From assembly GCA_023897205.1 (NCBI GenBank), contig JAHWDD010000004.1, positions 5,704,001 to 5,768,000 of the forward strand: DNA of 64,000 nucleotides. Reading direction: 5' to 3'. The notes beneath the pieces are model-generated. The model was not told the origin of the DNA, did not search any database, and saw only the letters and a list, made by a program, of their open reading frames with translations. This stretch comes from Exophiala sp. HKRS030. Its lineage: Eukaryota; Ascomycota; Eurotiomycetes; Chaetothyriales; Herpotrichiellaceae. Positions within the stretch are counted from its first letter, which is position 1, and each line of letters begins with the position of its first letter. This document shows positions 1 through 11,041 of this stretch, piece after piece. The position numbers were made by a program, and so were the translations under genes.

Positions 1-1028
1 TACATCCGAATGTCCCATGCTATCGGGTGATTTCAAGGATGGGGGATCTAGAGCAGGCGACTTTGAAGGGGAGACTGAAAACATGGAGACTGGCCGTGTG
101 TGGGCGGCTCTTTCTGGCAAAGAAGCCTGTCGGGATTGTGGTGAGGGTTCTTGAGGTACAGTCTGTGGTGAGGAAGGGCTTGATGACTTCTGAAAAGTCT
201 CAGAGGACCTATCAGAGAAGTGAGTTTTCTCCGTTGCCATTCCCGGTAGTCTCATGCTTCGGGTTGTTGTAGAAGTTGTGCCTTCGAGATCAGACTCGTT
301 TTTTCTGTACGCAGCCGAGTTGAGCCCACGGTCTGAGGTCTGACGAAACCAAGAAGGGTCCCTTGCTCCAAGTGAGGCGGCAATTTCTTTCCTCGACAAT
401 TCGGGGACATCCTTTGTTGGCGACGGACTTCGTAGGGACAAAGCATCTGGAATGGATGCCACGGATTGCGGTCTTGATCGAACAGAGCCAATGCCAGTAT
501 TCCTTGACAGTGGTCGTTGATTCCATGAAAGAGTTCCGCTCCGAGACAGGGAAGTTGCACTTGGAGGAGGGCTTGGGACTGAAGGTTGTGTTTCGATAGT
601 CTGAGGTGGAAGAGGACGGGTGAAGTCGAGGGAAGCGACCGATGTACGTTCGGTCCCGGAAGTAATGGAACCGGAGCGACCCAAAGTTTGAGGACGCAGT
701 GGCGGAGTTAGAGTGACGGGAGGTTCAATGCCTCGACTGCGGAGGGGGGTGGTATCACCAACAGGTTTCGTCGAGGGAGTTGGGCCGGTCTTGGATGGGG
801 ACAGAGACCTTACCCGCTCTAGACTGGGATCAGCTCGAATCAACATACTCAGGAGGATCTTAATGGTATACCTGCTCTTCTGGCCTGTCGCTCTTTGCGA
901 GCCTGTAACATTTCTTCCTCAAACCTCCTTGATTTTTCAGCCTCTTGTTGATCTTCCTTGAGGCTGAGGCTCGCAATACGAGCCAGAAACTGATCGACAG
1001 ACTCGGAGCCATCGTTGGACGCGTCCAT
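1..1028 (-). CDS. DUF4045 family protein, 5' part (runs off left edge)
   Basis: Partial gene on the minus strand. Exon 1 is 1028-872 and exon 2 runs from 818 to beyond base 1, with a 53-nt phase-1 intron (871-819, donor GTATAC, acceptor TCTAG). The first about 50 residues match the DUF4045 start pattern: a VDQFLARI segment, a charged helix rich in Glu/Lys/Gln, then RKERQARRAER followed by VRSLSPSK. Exon 2 is about 270 residues of open frame rich in Ser, Pro and Thr, apparently disordered, with several SPS/SPT motifs that could be phosphosites. In other fungi DUF4045 proteins often carry gelsolin/villin-like repeats further on and are thought to act on actin; that part lies outside this window, so the role is inferred. 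Splicing joins A and E codons exactly at the family motif, which supports the intron. Confidence 0.75.
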
Positions 1029-1836
1029 CGCGATGGATAGAGGGAATAGTATGTATGTGCGGTGCGAGAGACGAGGATGAGGTAAAGGTGAATTAGGATA
1101 ATGTCATAATCTAGGGATCGGCGCCGAATGGTCAATTACAAGTACATATGTTGTCGGAGAAAGCTGTGATTTGTTGACTAAGGCGGGAAGATGACAGGAC
1201 TATGGGAAGAGATTGAAAGTTGGGTGAGCATTGAATCGTGTGAAGTGGGTTTGGTTTACAATGTGGTTGTTGATTATTGCGAGAGAGGAAGGGGGAAGGA
1301 GTAGCGCAGAGAGCGCGCGTGTGTGTTTTTCTCCGCACCTGCACTTTTGAGGCTTGAGAACAACAAGCTGGAGAAGAAAGTCCGAGGAAGGCACGTATTC
1401 AGTGGTTAGTTGGCCGTGGTTGGTTAACTAAGATGGCAAGAGTTACTCCGTAGTACTCTAGTACTCCATAGTACTCCATAGTTAGTACGTACAACTACGT
1501 ACTACGTACATCCTTGGTCAAAGTCGTACAGGTCGTAAAGTGCAACCAAACCTTTTATTGTTCTTTTCTTTGTATCTCGTCAAAGTAAGCATGATGATTT
1601 GCATCAGGTTCGCTGCGACACATAAATTATACCCAAGGCTGTGGGTTAGCTGTCTTTGACCATATCGTGACCCGTGCTTTGGCCACCCCGTGCCCTGCCC
1701 GCTCCCCAGGGTCTTTGGGTCTTAATTTAGGGTGTCAGGATGTTCCATGTGGCCAATATGCAGCCTATGTTTCATCATTTTCAACTTTGTTCATCTATGG
1801 TGCCTCGAAATTGAGGCCATATCTTGTCGTGCTTGT
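1029..1836. other. Intergenic: promoter of DUF4045 gene; palindrome-rich patch
   Basis: 808 bases between the DUF4045 start and the ARL2 stop. No supportable gene. Positions 1444-1512 hold a dense run of TACTCCGTA/TAGTACTC/TACGTAC repeats that recur elsewhere in the window. Short frames on the minus strand here have no family resemblance. Confidence 0.6.
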
Positions 1837-2561
1837 TCAGTACAAGAACAATCGATCTCGAGCATCCTGTACAACCCACTCCAACCCTTTGACCAGATTT
1901 TCCCCTGTAATCGCACTACATGGAACAATCATCCAGCGATGTGTGACGATCCTGTTCAAGTCCAGTGCCAATTTGACCTCTTCTTCTGTCATGCAACCAG
2001 ACACGTCTGTCTTATTGAGAAACACAAGCAAACTGGCACCAGCTAACCTCTATGCACACAAGTCAGACTCCAGTCTGCCATCACGGTAGAGCAACAGAAG
2101 ATGATGACACTGACCTCTTCCAACAATAAGCCTTTCAATTCCGTCCGGCAGTCCTCAATCCGTAGACGATCGGTTGCATCGACCACCCAAATCAAGGCAT
2201 CAGTCTTTTCAAAGTAGTTCTTCCAATACGACCGGATGGTTTTCTGACCTCCGACATCCCAAATGTTCAGTTTGTACCTATAGTGTGTCAGTCCAGGGAG
2301 ATGTGTGTCTTTGTCTTCGGCTTGATGTTTCATGCCCACCCTTGAAAATCAATCGTCTTGATATTAAAGCCTAATGTCGGGCTGACCGTGGTGACATCCT
2401 CGCCCATGACTCTCTTGACGATGGTTGTCTTGCCCGCATTGTCAAGACCACTGAAACCTGCCATCAGTCTAGTTTAAGTGTCTTTGATGATTGGATTCTC
2501 ACAGCATCAAGACCCGCATCTCCTTGTCCTTCAGCCGAGCCTTTCGCAGTATGGATAGCAT
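1837..2561 (-). CDS. ARL2: ADP-ribosylation factor-like GTPase ARL2 (Cin4/Alp41)
   Basis: Small GTPase that in other eukaryotes works with tubulin cofactor D in folding alpha/beta-tubulin and maintaining microtubules. Four exons: 2561-2503, 2450-2340, 2277-2115 and 2049-1837, giving 181 residues, close to the usual 184. Nucleotide-binding motifs are complete: P-loop GLDNAGKT (21-28), switch II WDVGGQ with the catalytic Gln at 68, NKTD (123-126) and SAI (156-158). The N-terminus begins M-L-S with no glycine at position 2, so no myristoylation, which fits ARL2 rather than ARF. The C-terminus (EWVVQDA.. and a basic/aromatic end) is typical of ARL2. It shares a 0.75 kb divergent promoter region with the GNAT gene. 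Introns are 49-65 nt; the donor after exon 2 (GTGGGC) is weak but phase and conservation support it. Confidence 0.93.
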
Positions 2562-3312
2562 TGAGTTTCACATGGGTGACTATACACCAGACTTGAATAA
2601 CAAAACGACTGATCAATGTCACATGTGAGCACTGTAACTAGTTTTAGTCGTTTGACATTGTTATGTGTCCACTTGATGCACGTGCACAGAAGTGGTTAGT
2701 GAAGGTTGAATTTCACGATTATTTGGATAGCGGCCCGTTGCGCGCGTGAGTGCCGAGACATCGAGACATCGAGACATCAAGACATCAACATAAATCTTGT
2801 CTCAATCCTGTCTTCATTCAACTAGACTCTAGTGAGATCGACGCACTTGAAGTTACTCTGATCCCTTTTGTTTCCTCAATGGATCGTCTTGCAGACCTCC
2901 TCGTGCTCTTCTTCTCTGTCGCTGAGCAAGTCCGGTAACTTTACCTTCACATCCCGAGATGTCCCAGAGGTTAAGCCTACAACATCTGCCAGTGATTCAG
3001 TTTACGTTACAGCATGACAGTGAGTCCTTCGGTCCTGAAAAGACAGGATTCTCGCAGAACTTCATTCATTTCCTTCACATCCAGTGCCTTGATTCACTTG
3101 ATCTCACCTAAAAGTTCGGATTTCTTCGCGGTTTAACTTGCCATCTGCGTCAAATTTCACTTTCGTTTCTCTTCTGAGCCCCAAGTTTCTTTGACACACC
3201 ATATCCCACACCGTATCACAATCAAGCCCTGACCCTAACTGACGACTGGCAATTGCGAACCCAGAGGAATTTCCAATCTGAATGTTAGACCGCGACAACG
3301 ACTCTGGCTAAA
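2562..3312. promoter_or_regulatory. Divergent promoter region ARL2 / GNAT gene, with GAGACATC repeat
   Basis: 751 bases between the two divergent starts. Positions 2754-2778 hold a short tandem repeat of an 8-base unit CGAGACAT (three copies, then a degenerate AAGACATC). The rest is plain; no coding is supported. The first Met of the GNAT gene lies in a good fungal context (ctaaaATG). Confidence 0.5.
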
Positions 3313-5703
3313 ATGACTTGGGGTTTCAACGAACACAACCTGCCCAAAGAAGGCGTCGTTCACACTGATCCTCGCCATAGTCCCGCACTGAATCGTGATC
3401 ATCCTGACACGACATCGACATCAGTGCCAAAACTTGAAAAAATGACCAACCCTCCTAACCCGAGCAACAATGCGACTGGTCTCAGAATCCCAGGGTTTGA
3501 TCCATACGCCTACGGTCACCCCGCTCGTCGATCTCAAACACATTCTGCATCTCGGGGTGTGATTTCGACACCAGCAACACGGTCAACTAAGAATATCGAC
3601 GACAATAGTGAGACCAAGTCAGCGGCGAAAGCTAATTATCAGTCGTTGAAACTAGATGGGGAAACAAGAGAGCAGACTCTCCAGCGTCTGCAAATGCAGA
3701 ACATTCAGAAAATCTCCATTGCTGCAATGAAAGCGAACGACAGACATGGCATCGAAACGACTAATCTTGCTGAGCTCAAAGCACTTCGGATCGAAAACAA
3801 ACTTGACTCAGAAGGGTCCACCACTGATATCAAATCGTCATTGGCCGATCGAATCTACAACCCTGATAAAGTCTCTTCACATATGCCACGAGCAACTTTG
3901 GGTCCTAATACGAGCCCTAATCAAGGAAATATCTCTTCATCCACGGTTTTACAGCATGACACTCGGCAGTCTTCTCAAGGCCTGGGTTCCAGAGAATATC
4001 GGCAGGATAGCTCGAACCACCTCCACGATGACCATAGATCAAGCAACCTTGATCCCAACGGCTTTCCACATACTGGTGACAACACCCATCAACTACAGCG
4101 CTTCAATTGGGTAACTCAGGCTGAGATCAAAGCTCCAGCCTGGAGTACCGACAGCAATGCAGAACGCTCCGAAACCGATTTTGATTCGGTTGGACCAATG
4201 GGTGCCGAGTTTGGACGGCTTATCCACAAGCCCAAACCAAATATCCTCACTTCCCCACTCGCAGGCTGGGATGGACAGTTTCAACCGCCACCAGTTGATT
4301 GGGACCAGCGACCACGATTTCAGGCCGATACAGAGGATGTTGAGTTCAAAAATTCCTTTCGCACATGGCTTGGCTCAACTTTACAGTTGCACGTCGCCAA
4401 CCATCAAGTACCCAAATTCGATTTCAAAGTTCAATCCAAGGAAACTCTTCTCAACTTGAATAACCATGCCGACGGTATAGGATTTGTTGCGCGTGATCAA
4501 AAGATCAACTCCACAAATGCAGATCGTTACGGCTACGATTTCAAGAGCGATGACTTCCACATTGACCCCACATCTGTGGCCGATTTCGATGCTGATTGCT
4601 CCATGGACATGTCCATTCCTCAAAATGCGCTCATCAAAGACGAGACTTCCAACATGTTCATCAAGACCAAGACCGCCGCAATCTGTAGAGATAATGAGCG
4701 TCAAGAAGCAGCCCAAGAGCTTCGGAAAGCTACAAGAGAGTTGGCCAAAGTGAAAACTAGCACCAATACTCCTCCCACAGAGCCACGACGTCCCAAAGCC
4801 AATTTTTACCTCCGACCCGCCGTCCGTTCAGACGTACCGGGAATGGCAGCAATCTTAAACTGGCATATTGCAAATGGACCTCGAACATCGGAGCTCAATC
4901 CTGTGAGTGATGAAGACATGCGAAGACGGCTGACCATGGTCCAAGACTCAATGCTTCCATTTATCGTGGCAATCGAACGTGGTCGAGGAAACGCACGCAA
5001 GAAGACTATCGTTCGCTCCACCAACCCATCACATCCAATTCAAAATATCGATCCGGCATACAGTGGTGTTGTCAAGGATGAGCACATTGTAGGCTGGGCT
5101 TCCGCAACCGATTGGTCAGCCACCGACTACGTCGAATGCATCACCGCCGATCTCGAATGCTACGTTGCCCACGACTTCCGCCGCAAAGGGGTCGGCCGCT
5201 GTCTACTCGATGCACTACTTGACGCAACGGACCGTGGCTATACTAAAGTCGGAGGTTATAGCTTTCACGTGGCTCAAGACCTGGTGTCGCACTACAGTTG
5301 TGGTGGCAAACGCGACTTGAACAAGATCATCTTCCAAATCCGATCCTACACCAATCCACTATCACTTGAAGCTCAATGGCGCCGTCACAACTATACCGTC
5401 GACAGCGCATTCACCGGCGGCGGCTACACAGCAGGCGTCAAAGTCAACAGCGACAGACTGGCCATCAAGCCAGATTTCAGCAGCAAAACCGCCAAATTCG
5501 ATGACCGCGAAGACGATTACCAAGTATGGTTGAAGACCTGGCTCGAAAGTTTCGGCTTCTCCGAGGAGGCATGCATCAAAGAGATGGGTACCAAGAACCG
5601 ACGCTTCTTGGATCTGAGATACATGACTCGTAAGACGTACTGGGCTCCTGTCGACGGAGCACTCCCCAATTTTGCCGAAGAGGATCACGATTTTGATGAT
5701 TGA
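3313..5703 (+). CDS. Large GNAT-family N-acetyltransferase-like protein
   Basis: Single uninterrupted frame of 796 residues. The first about 490 residues look mostly disordered, rich in Ser, Asn, Asp and Thr, with no domain I recognise. The C-terminal part (about residue 496 to the end) looks like a GNAT acetyltransferase of the phosphinothricin-acetyltransferase-like type: it opens with a beta-strand plus FYLRPAVRSDVPGMAAILN, has an HIVGWASATDW strand, and carries the acetyl-CoA motif A (CYVAHDFRRKGVGRCLLDAL, about 612-631; the RRKGVG loop fits R-x-x-G-x-G/A). A roughly 45-residue insertion sits before the YTVDSAF segment, where the domain normally finishes with an aromatic strand. The substrate cannot be told. 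An inner Met at about residue 44 is an alternative start. The short basic and acidic tail (EEDHDFDD) is unusual. The family call rests on motif A; the disordered N-terminus could be regulatory. Confidence 0.75.
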   Translation: MTWGFNEHNLPKEGVVHTDPRHSPALNRDHPDTTSTSVPKLEKMTNPPNPSNNATGLRIPGFDPYAYGHPARRSQTHSASRGVISTPATRSTKNIDDNSETKSAAKANYQSLKLDGETREQTLQRLQMQNIQKISIAAMKANDRHGIETTNLAELKALRIENKLDSEGSTTDIKSSLADRIYNPDKVSSHMPRATLGPNTSPNQGNISSSTVLQHDTRQSSQGLGSREYRQDSSNHLHDDHRSSNLDPNGFPHTGDNTHQLQRFNWVTQAEIKAPAWSTDSNAERSETDFDSVGPMGAEFGRLIHKPKPNILTSPLAGWDGQFQPPPVDWDQRPRFQADTEDVEFKNSFRTWLGSTLQLHVANHQVPKFDFKVQSKETLLNLNNHADGIGFVARDQKINSTNADRYGYDFKSDDFHIDPTSVADFDADCSMDMSIPQNALIKDETSNMFIKTKTAAICRDNERQEAAQELRKATRELAKVKTSTNTPPTEPRRPKANFYLRPAVRSDVPGMAAILNWHIANGPRTSELNPVSDEDMRRRLTMVQDSMLPFIVAIERGRGNARKKTIVRSTNPSHPIQNIDPAYSGVVKDEHIVGWASATDWSATDYVECITADLECYVAHDFRRKGVGRCLLDALLDATDRGYTKVGGYSFHVAQDLVSHYSCGGKRDLNKIIFQIRSYTNPLSLEAQWRRHNYTVDSAFTGGGYTAGVKVNSDRLAIKPDFSSKTAKFDDREDDYQVWLKTWLESFGFSEEACIKEMGTKNRRFLDLRYMTRKTYWAPVDGALPNFAEEDHDFDD

Positions 5704-6669
5704 ATGCCAGTTTGTTCTTCACATCGACATGATGATGACCCTTGAATTCATCGGCATTGATTGCTTATCGGGCATCCTGATGATTGACGATTACAATGAC
5801 TTCCGGAATGCAAGCCTCAAGAGGGAATTTTAAACCTCTGCGACATGGAGAATTGAATTTCTCCGGCGAAGTCGAGGCGTCGAAACAATTCAACAGTGCA
5901 AATTGAAGTTTATTTTTGCACCAACAGCCGGGTGCTGTTTTTCTCTTTTCATCCTATCATTGTTATTCATGCCGAAACTCGCAACTATGATTTCTTCAAA
6001 AATGAGTTTCTCCGCACAAAGCCGGAGATATGGGAAAACGGGATCGGAGGGAAAACATCTTTCGCATTTGATTGTAATGCCATCAAAGCAATGGATTCGA
6101 CAGGCGCTTGACACGACGACTAACTATTGGGGGGAAACAAAGCTACAGTCGGAGGCAACACGACGGAGTGGTCAACGCGACGCGGGACGGACGATAGTGC
6201 GATATGCCAAGCGAGGCGCGAATGGAAACCACAGTCTGAAACGGAAGGGTTGTGATATAGCACATGCTCACCCACCCAACCCATACACACACCCCTTCCG
6301 CAAACTGTCTCAACACCCAAATTGCAAAGAGATATCTGAAGGAGAGAGAAACCGGCGGAACTGGACTGCGATAGCGATAGCTGGAGGAACAACAGTCAAC
6401 AGCAAAAGCATCTAGGGATAAAGAAAGGGACAATGGCCGAGTCCTTCCTCTAGCACCAGCACGAGCACCGTGTTTCTCAGGGTCTGTCAGCTTCTCTTCT
6501 TCCTCGCCGTTCGCTCCCTCCATTTATTGCCTGCGAATGCGAATGATAGATCGGGGAGATACCCGTACCCTTACCCGTGGATGAGTTGAAAATCAAATCA
6601 GTTGATTCGATAGATAGATAGATGGTTGATAGATAGATGGATAGACTAAATCCACATTCCCCCTCTCTG

Positions 6670-6670
<1 letters not shown>

Positions 6671-6720
<50 letters not shown>

Positions 6721-6730
6721 GTCTGTCTGT
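6671..6730. repeat. (CT)n microsatellite with GTCT tail
   Basis: About 23 uninterrupted CT units from 6671 to 6716, then roughly three GTCT units to 6730. The long ORF readings through it (poly Arg-Glu on the minus strand) are artefacts of the repeat. Confidence 0.95.
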
Positions 6731-9580
6731 GTGATGAAACTCCACCGCCACCGCATCACCATTATCCCTAGTCAGCGCAAGCAAAACGGGACAGGTTTCT
6801 GAGTAGCTACCTACCTGTACCTATAGCAATGATATCTCCGAGCATGTTCTAACTGCACAGCTATTCAGGACTGCGTGTGATTAATTAGTTATTCCTAAAG
6901 TACGGAGTAGAGATCCGATAAGTCCCGGATGATGGGATCTCCATTTGTACTCCGTGGTTTAACTACCTAGGTAAATAGTTATATAGGTAGTTAGCAGACC
7001 GCGTTTTGGCTGCGAGTCATTTGGAAATTGGAATTGGAAGTCAGATTGGGGCGCGTCTCCGCTCCGCGAGTCCGAGCTAACATGTTATTTTTCAACATGT
7101 CGATTGGAGACTGTTGGCTAGAGGGTTAGGCTCGCTGACAGTTGGAAATGATCGGGCAAACTTGAGAAAGGGGCGGGAGTCTATGATGGGAGACGATCGA
7201 GGGATAGATAGATAACAATTTTGTGTGTTTTAATGTAGTGAGTAAGTGGTACTATCAAACCTCCCGTTGCTCCCTGGCTAGAGTCTGGTGGATCGGCGTG
7301 GCTGTTGATCGTTTTAATGTCGGATCCTAGATGTCTATGTAGGCAGGTGGATGGATTGGTAGTCATAAATGTATGCTACTCCCTGTCTCTTCTCATTCCG
7401 GTATGTAACTTGGGTTTTTCGGCATGTGTATGTATGTGTTTGTCTGTGGGAAAAGTACCGAATTGTCGGATGATCCTTGCCATGACCATGACTCGGAAGT
7501 GGTCACCTTCGAGACTCGAGACTCGGAGAACCAAGGATCGACACGCTCGATTGTGATGGTCAACCGAGCATGGTTCCGCGACCTGGTCACGAGGGAGATG
7601 ACAGATTGGAAAGGTTGGCTATTGGGCACCACGCTAAGAGTCACATGTGGAGGGCTTGAGTTGGAAGAGAGTTGGGCTTCAGTTCAACGAGTGCCTGATT
7701 GTGTTGGATCTTGGGACAAGCACACAGCACACCGTACGCGTACACATGCACACACGGGCGCAGTAGTTGGTGTTTGTGATGGGTTCGGGCAGTGGCTTTT
7801 GTTGTTTCCAAGAGGTAAACAAACAGACAGTGAACTTGGAGGGCCTGTGTGTCGCTTTGGTATCACTTTCCACAGCAGGCCGAGAAGCTAGGGGGGCAGG
7901 CAGGGCGTCATTATGGAGCCCGAGGCCCACATGAGTTTCTTCCATTCCATGCCTTGTTTTCCTTTGCTAGTACTCCAATTGTCATTATTGTCTAACGTGG
8001 CCTTTTGAGCCGCGTTGTGATGATCTTTTGACCATGGTGTCCTCGTATCGGCTGGTGGATGACAGGTGCTTGGTGGGGTAGGAAGATGGAAGGATGGAGG
8101 GGGAGGTGAATGCCGGCAGGTCGCGTCCTCGTTGAGTGTCCATTGGTTGGCAAAAGCCCAAGGCGTTGCCCGATGATTATTGGTTGATAAATCGCAGTTG
8201 GTTTGGGCCAACGGGAAAGAAAGGGAACAAGTTGCCCCTCGTCCCGCTCGGTCTCGGTGGTACGTAAAAAAAAGAGAGTCATCAAGAGTCGCCCAAAATG
8301 CTCAGCATGATCTTACCCTAATCCAAGCGAGGTGACCCACGAGAAAAACTTGGATTTGAGCTGAACTCAACCCATGTTCTCTGGCACATAAGCCAATCAA
8401 GATGCTGGAATAGCCAATCGGTTACGATTTCCGGATGATTTCATGGGCTGCTGTCCTTTTCCGGTGCTAGTTGCTACTTGCCTAGCAGGGTAGTGTCAGA
8501 AAACCACCCACCCCACTGGTTGAACAATTGGTATGGGCGGGAAGAAATAAGATGCTTGGAGGGATCGAGGATGGAACAGTAGATGGTGATCATTTTGCCA
8601 TCTTTTGTCTTATTGTGCGTTTGTGCGCACGTGATGTCAGGCGGAGCAAAGGCCAGCAGTGCGAAGAATGGTCTTCCGAAGTTCCGAGGAAGGGACTTGG
8701 ACGTACTCGGTACATCTGAATCCAGGGTTGATAGGACAGGTGAAGCTACGGGTTAACTAGGGCCTAGGGCCTCCTTAGCCCTAAGATGGCATGGCCCAGG
8801 GGTAACCCCATGGCGATGGCGAAAGAGGATCGCTAGAGGCGCAGATAGGCGAGAAGGGTCAAGAGGACGATCAGAGTAGCCAAGTGCCGGTACCTGGACG
8901 ATTTGGGCCAGCGCGATGGTTCGGATATGCAGGTCATCGCCCAAAGTGGGAGCCAAAAAGTAGTTGGGATGATTGATTGGCCTAGACCAGAGGCCACAGA
9001 GGCCACACCTTTTGCGCTTCTGAATCTAACTAATACCGAGTATGTTCGGAAGCGTGATTATAGTTGGACAATCTTTGAGTGCTTGGACAGAAACATGACA
9101 GTGACAGCTAACTAGGAGCCTATGGGGAAGGTGTCAGGCGGGGACAGATGCCAACTAGTTACACATAGTGGGTGCATAGTAGTTGGTTAATAAGTTCAGG
9201 CATGTACATACTTCTTAGGCGCCTACCCACTTGGACTGGGGGATAAGGATGCCCAGCAGCTGCCCAGCGTGCCAGGATAACCAACTGGGAAAAGGCAGTC
9301 TTGCGCCTAACCGTCTGAGACTATCAACTGAGACTATCAACTGTCAAGTGACTAACTACGTAACTATCTACCGGGTACCTTGGCAGTTACTGTACCTCCC
9401 CTGGCTGCCTGGGTATGTAAGTAAGAGAAGAGACTGTAGTTAGCTTGGTAGGTCACAACACTTTCTACTCTCGGAATAACAGGATTTCTGATTGTGCGTA
9501 ATACACTGGTTGGCTACAGGAGGTTATTGGGTTCGAGTAGCCTGGGTGGCGTTCCATATATTTCCCATATTCCCATTCAT

Positions 9581-9608
9581 TTATTGGTTTATTGGTTTAT
9601 TGGTTTAT
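9581..9608. repeat. TTATTGGT tandem repeat
   Basis: Just over three perfect copies of an 8-base unit, TTATTGGT, within the gene-poor region. Confidence 0.85.
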
Positions 9609-10606
9609 AGTACGAAAAATGACCATTGTGATACTGTACAGGAACACGACTGAAGATATAGGGCCACATGAGGATCTGCGCCTTGGTGAGTATGCTAGTA
9701 TTGCTGTTGGTGGACTCTTATGGTTAGGCTTTGTGTTATCTTGCATGGCTTCGGGTTCGGATGAAACACATGGAAAGGCAATCAGAGGACATGGCTATTC
9801 GCTTGGTCCGACTCGCATGCTCTGGATTGTCACTGGGCACTCGGAAATCTGGACGGAGTAGAGGGAAAGGAGTCGATGATCATGTACGGAGTAGGTTCCA
9901 AGGTTCACTACCCACCCAGATGCTCCTTACCTACTCCGTACCTACTCCGTACTTACCTCTGGCACCTTCTGGAGTAGAGTAGGTACAGTACCTACATGTA
10001 GCTCCGTAGGTAGGGTGGGACCCTCAAAGTATAAATGGAACAAGTGCCAAGTTCGTTCACCTGTATCTAATTCGTACCGACAGCGTCTGCCTAGGCACTA
10101 ACTTAGCGAACTACCTGACCACGCGTGCCACTATAACTTGGTCAAGTGGCTGCCTGCACGGCATCTCGGCCTAACTAGCCAACTAACTAGTTAATCACCT
10201 ACAGCCTACAAACCTACGTACGGAGTACTTTGTTAAGCTAAAGATTGCCCTTCCGCCGACTCTCACCATGACCAGGCGGTGGCTTCTGCAGGTGCAACTT
10301 CGCCTCCATAGGCCAATGCCAAATCCCATCATCACTTACAGGGACATAGATGTGCGTGCGTACTAGGTAGGGTTGGTTAGGACAAGACTGACGTGCAGGA
10401 GAAGGCTGCTGCACTTGACACTCTCTGGGTACCTGGATCCCTGGGCACCTAGCAGCCACTTAGGTGGCCACCTGACTAGTTAAGTTAGTAGGGTTACTTG
10501 AGAGCTACTGTTTTCTACGAATGCCTGAAGCTGTCCTTGGACTAAATATCCGTAACACCCTAGCCCCAACGCTGGAACATCCCGTGCGACAGGCATAAGC
10601 CCCTCG

Positions 10607-10650
10607 GGCGTAGGCGTAGGCGTAGGCGTGGGCATGTGCGTGGGCGTCGT
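10607..10650. repeat. GTAGGC/GTGGGC hexamer repeat
   Basis: About six G-rich hexamers that begin as perfect GTAGGC and decay to GTGGGC. No gene covers it. Confidence 0.8.
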
Positions 10651-10985
10651 GGCGGTCCAAGTGCCTAACTCGGTCTTTCAACCTGCCATCATCCAGCCTA
10701 ACAATTGCGGTGCCGCTCCAGTCAGATATGTTGTCAAGTCAGTTCTTCCACCACCTAAGCAAGATAATAAGATCTTCCATGGATCATAGAATATGCCAAC
10801 AGCCCCGAGCTACCCGATGTGTCGCAAAGAGTGGCACATGGGTTGTTGAGATGCAATGTCCCAACTAAATAGTAGGACAGACCGTTGCCATCAGACATCC
10901 TTCAACATGCCGTCTACTCTTCGTTGATGGGTTCGGCTTGATCCATGGTTGGTTGTGCTGACTTGACTAGCTCAACTGCAGCCGT

Positions 10986-11041
10986 GGCGGGCACCTGGCG
11001 GGCATCTGGCGGATAGCTGGCGGATACCAGGCGGATAGCTG
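10986..11041. repeat. CTGGCGGGCA / CTGGCGGATA imperfect repeat
   Basis: Five to six imperfect copies of a roughly 10-base unit in tandem in the gene-poor region. Confidence 0.75.

Noticed and set aside
6593..6784. Minus-strand frame with a long Arg-Glu run
   Set aside because: It is just the translation of the (CT)n microsatellite.
7424..8285. Overlapping frames on both strands of 60-155 codons
   Set aside because: Low-complexity Thr/Pro/His content, no ATG context support and no family.
9520..9560. tRNA-like GGTTCGAGTAGCC near 9530
   Set aside because: No matching acceptor stem or A box could be built around it.
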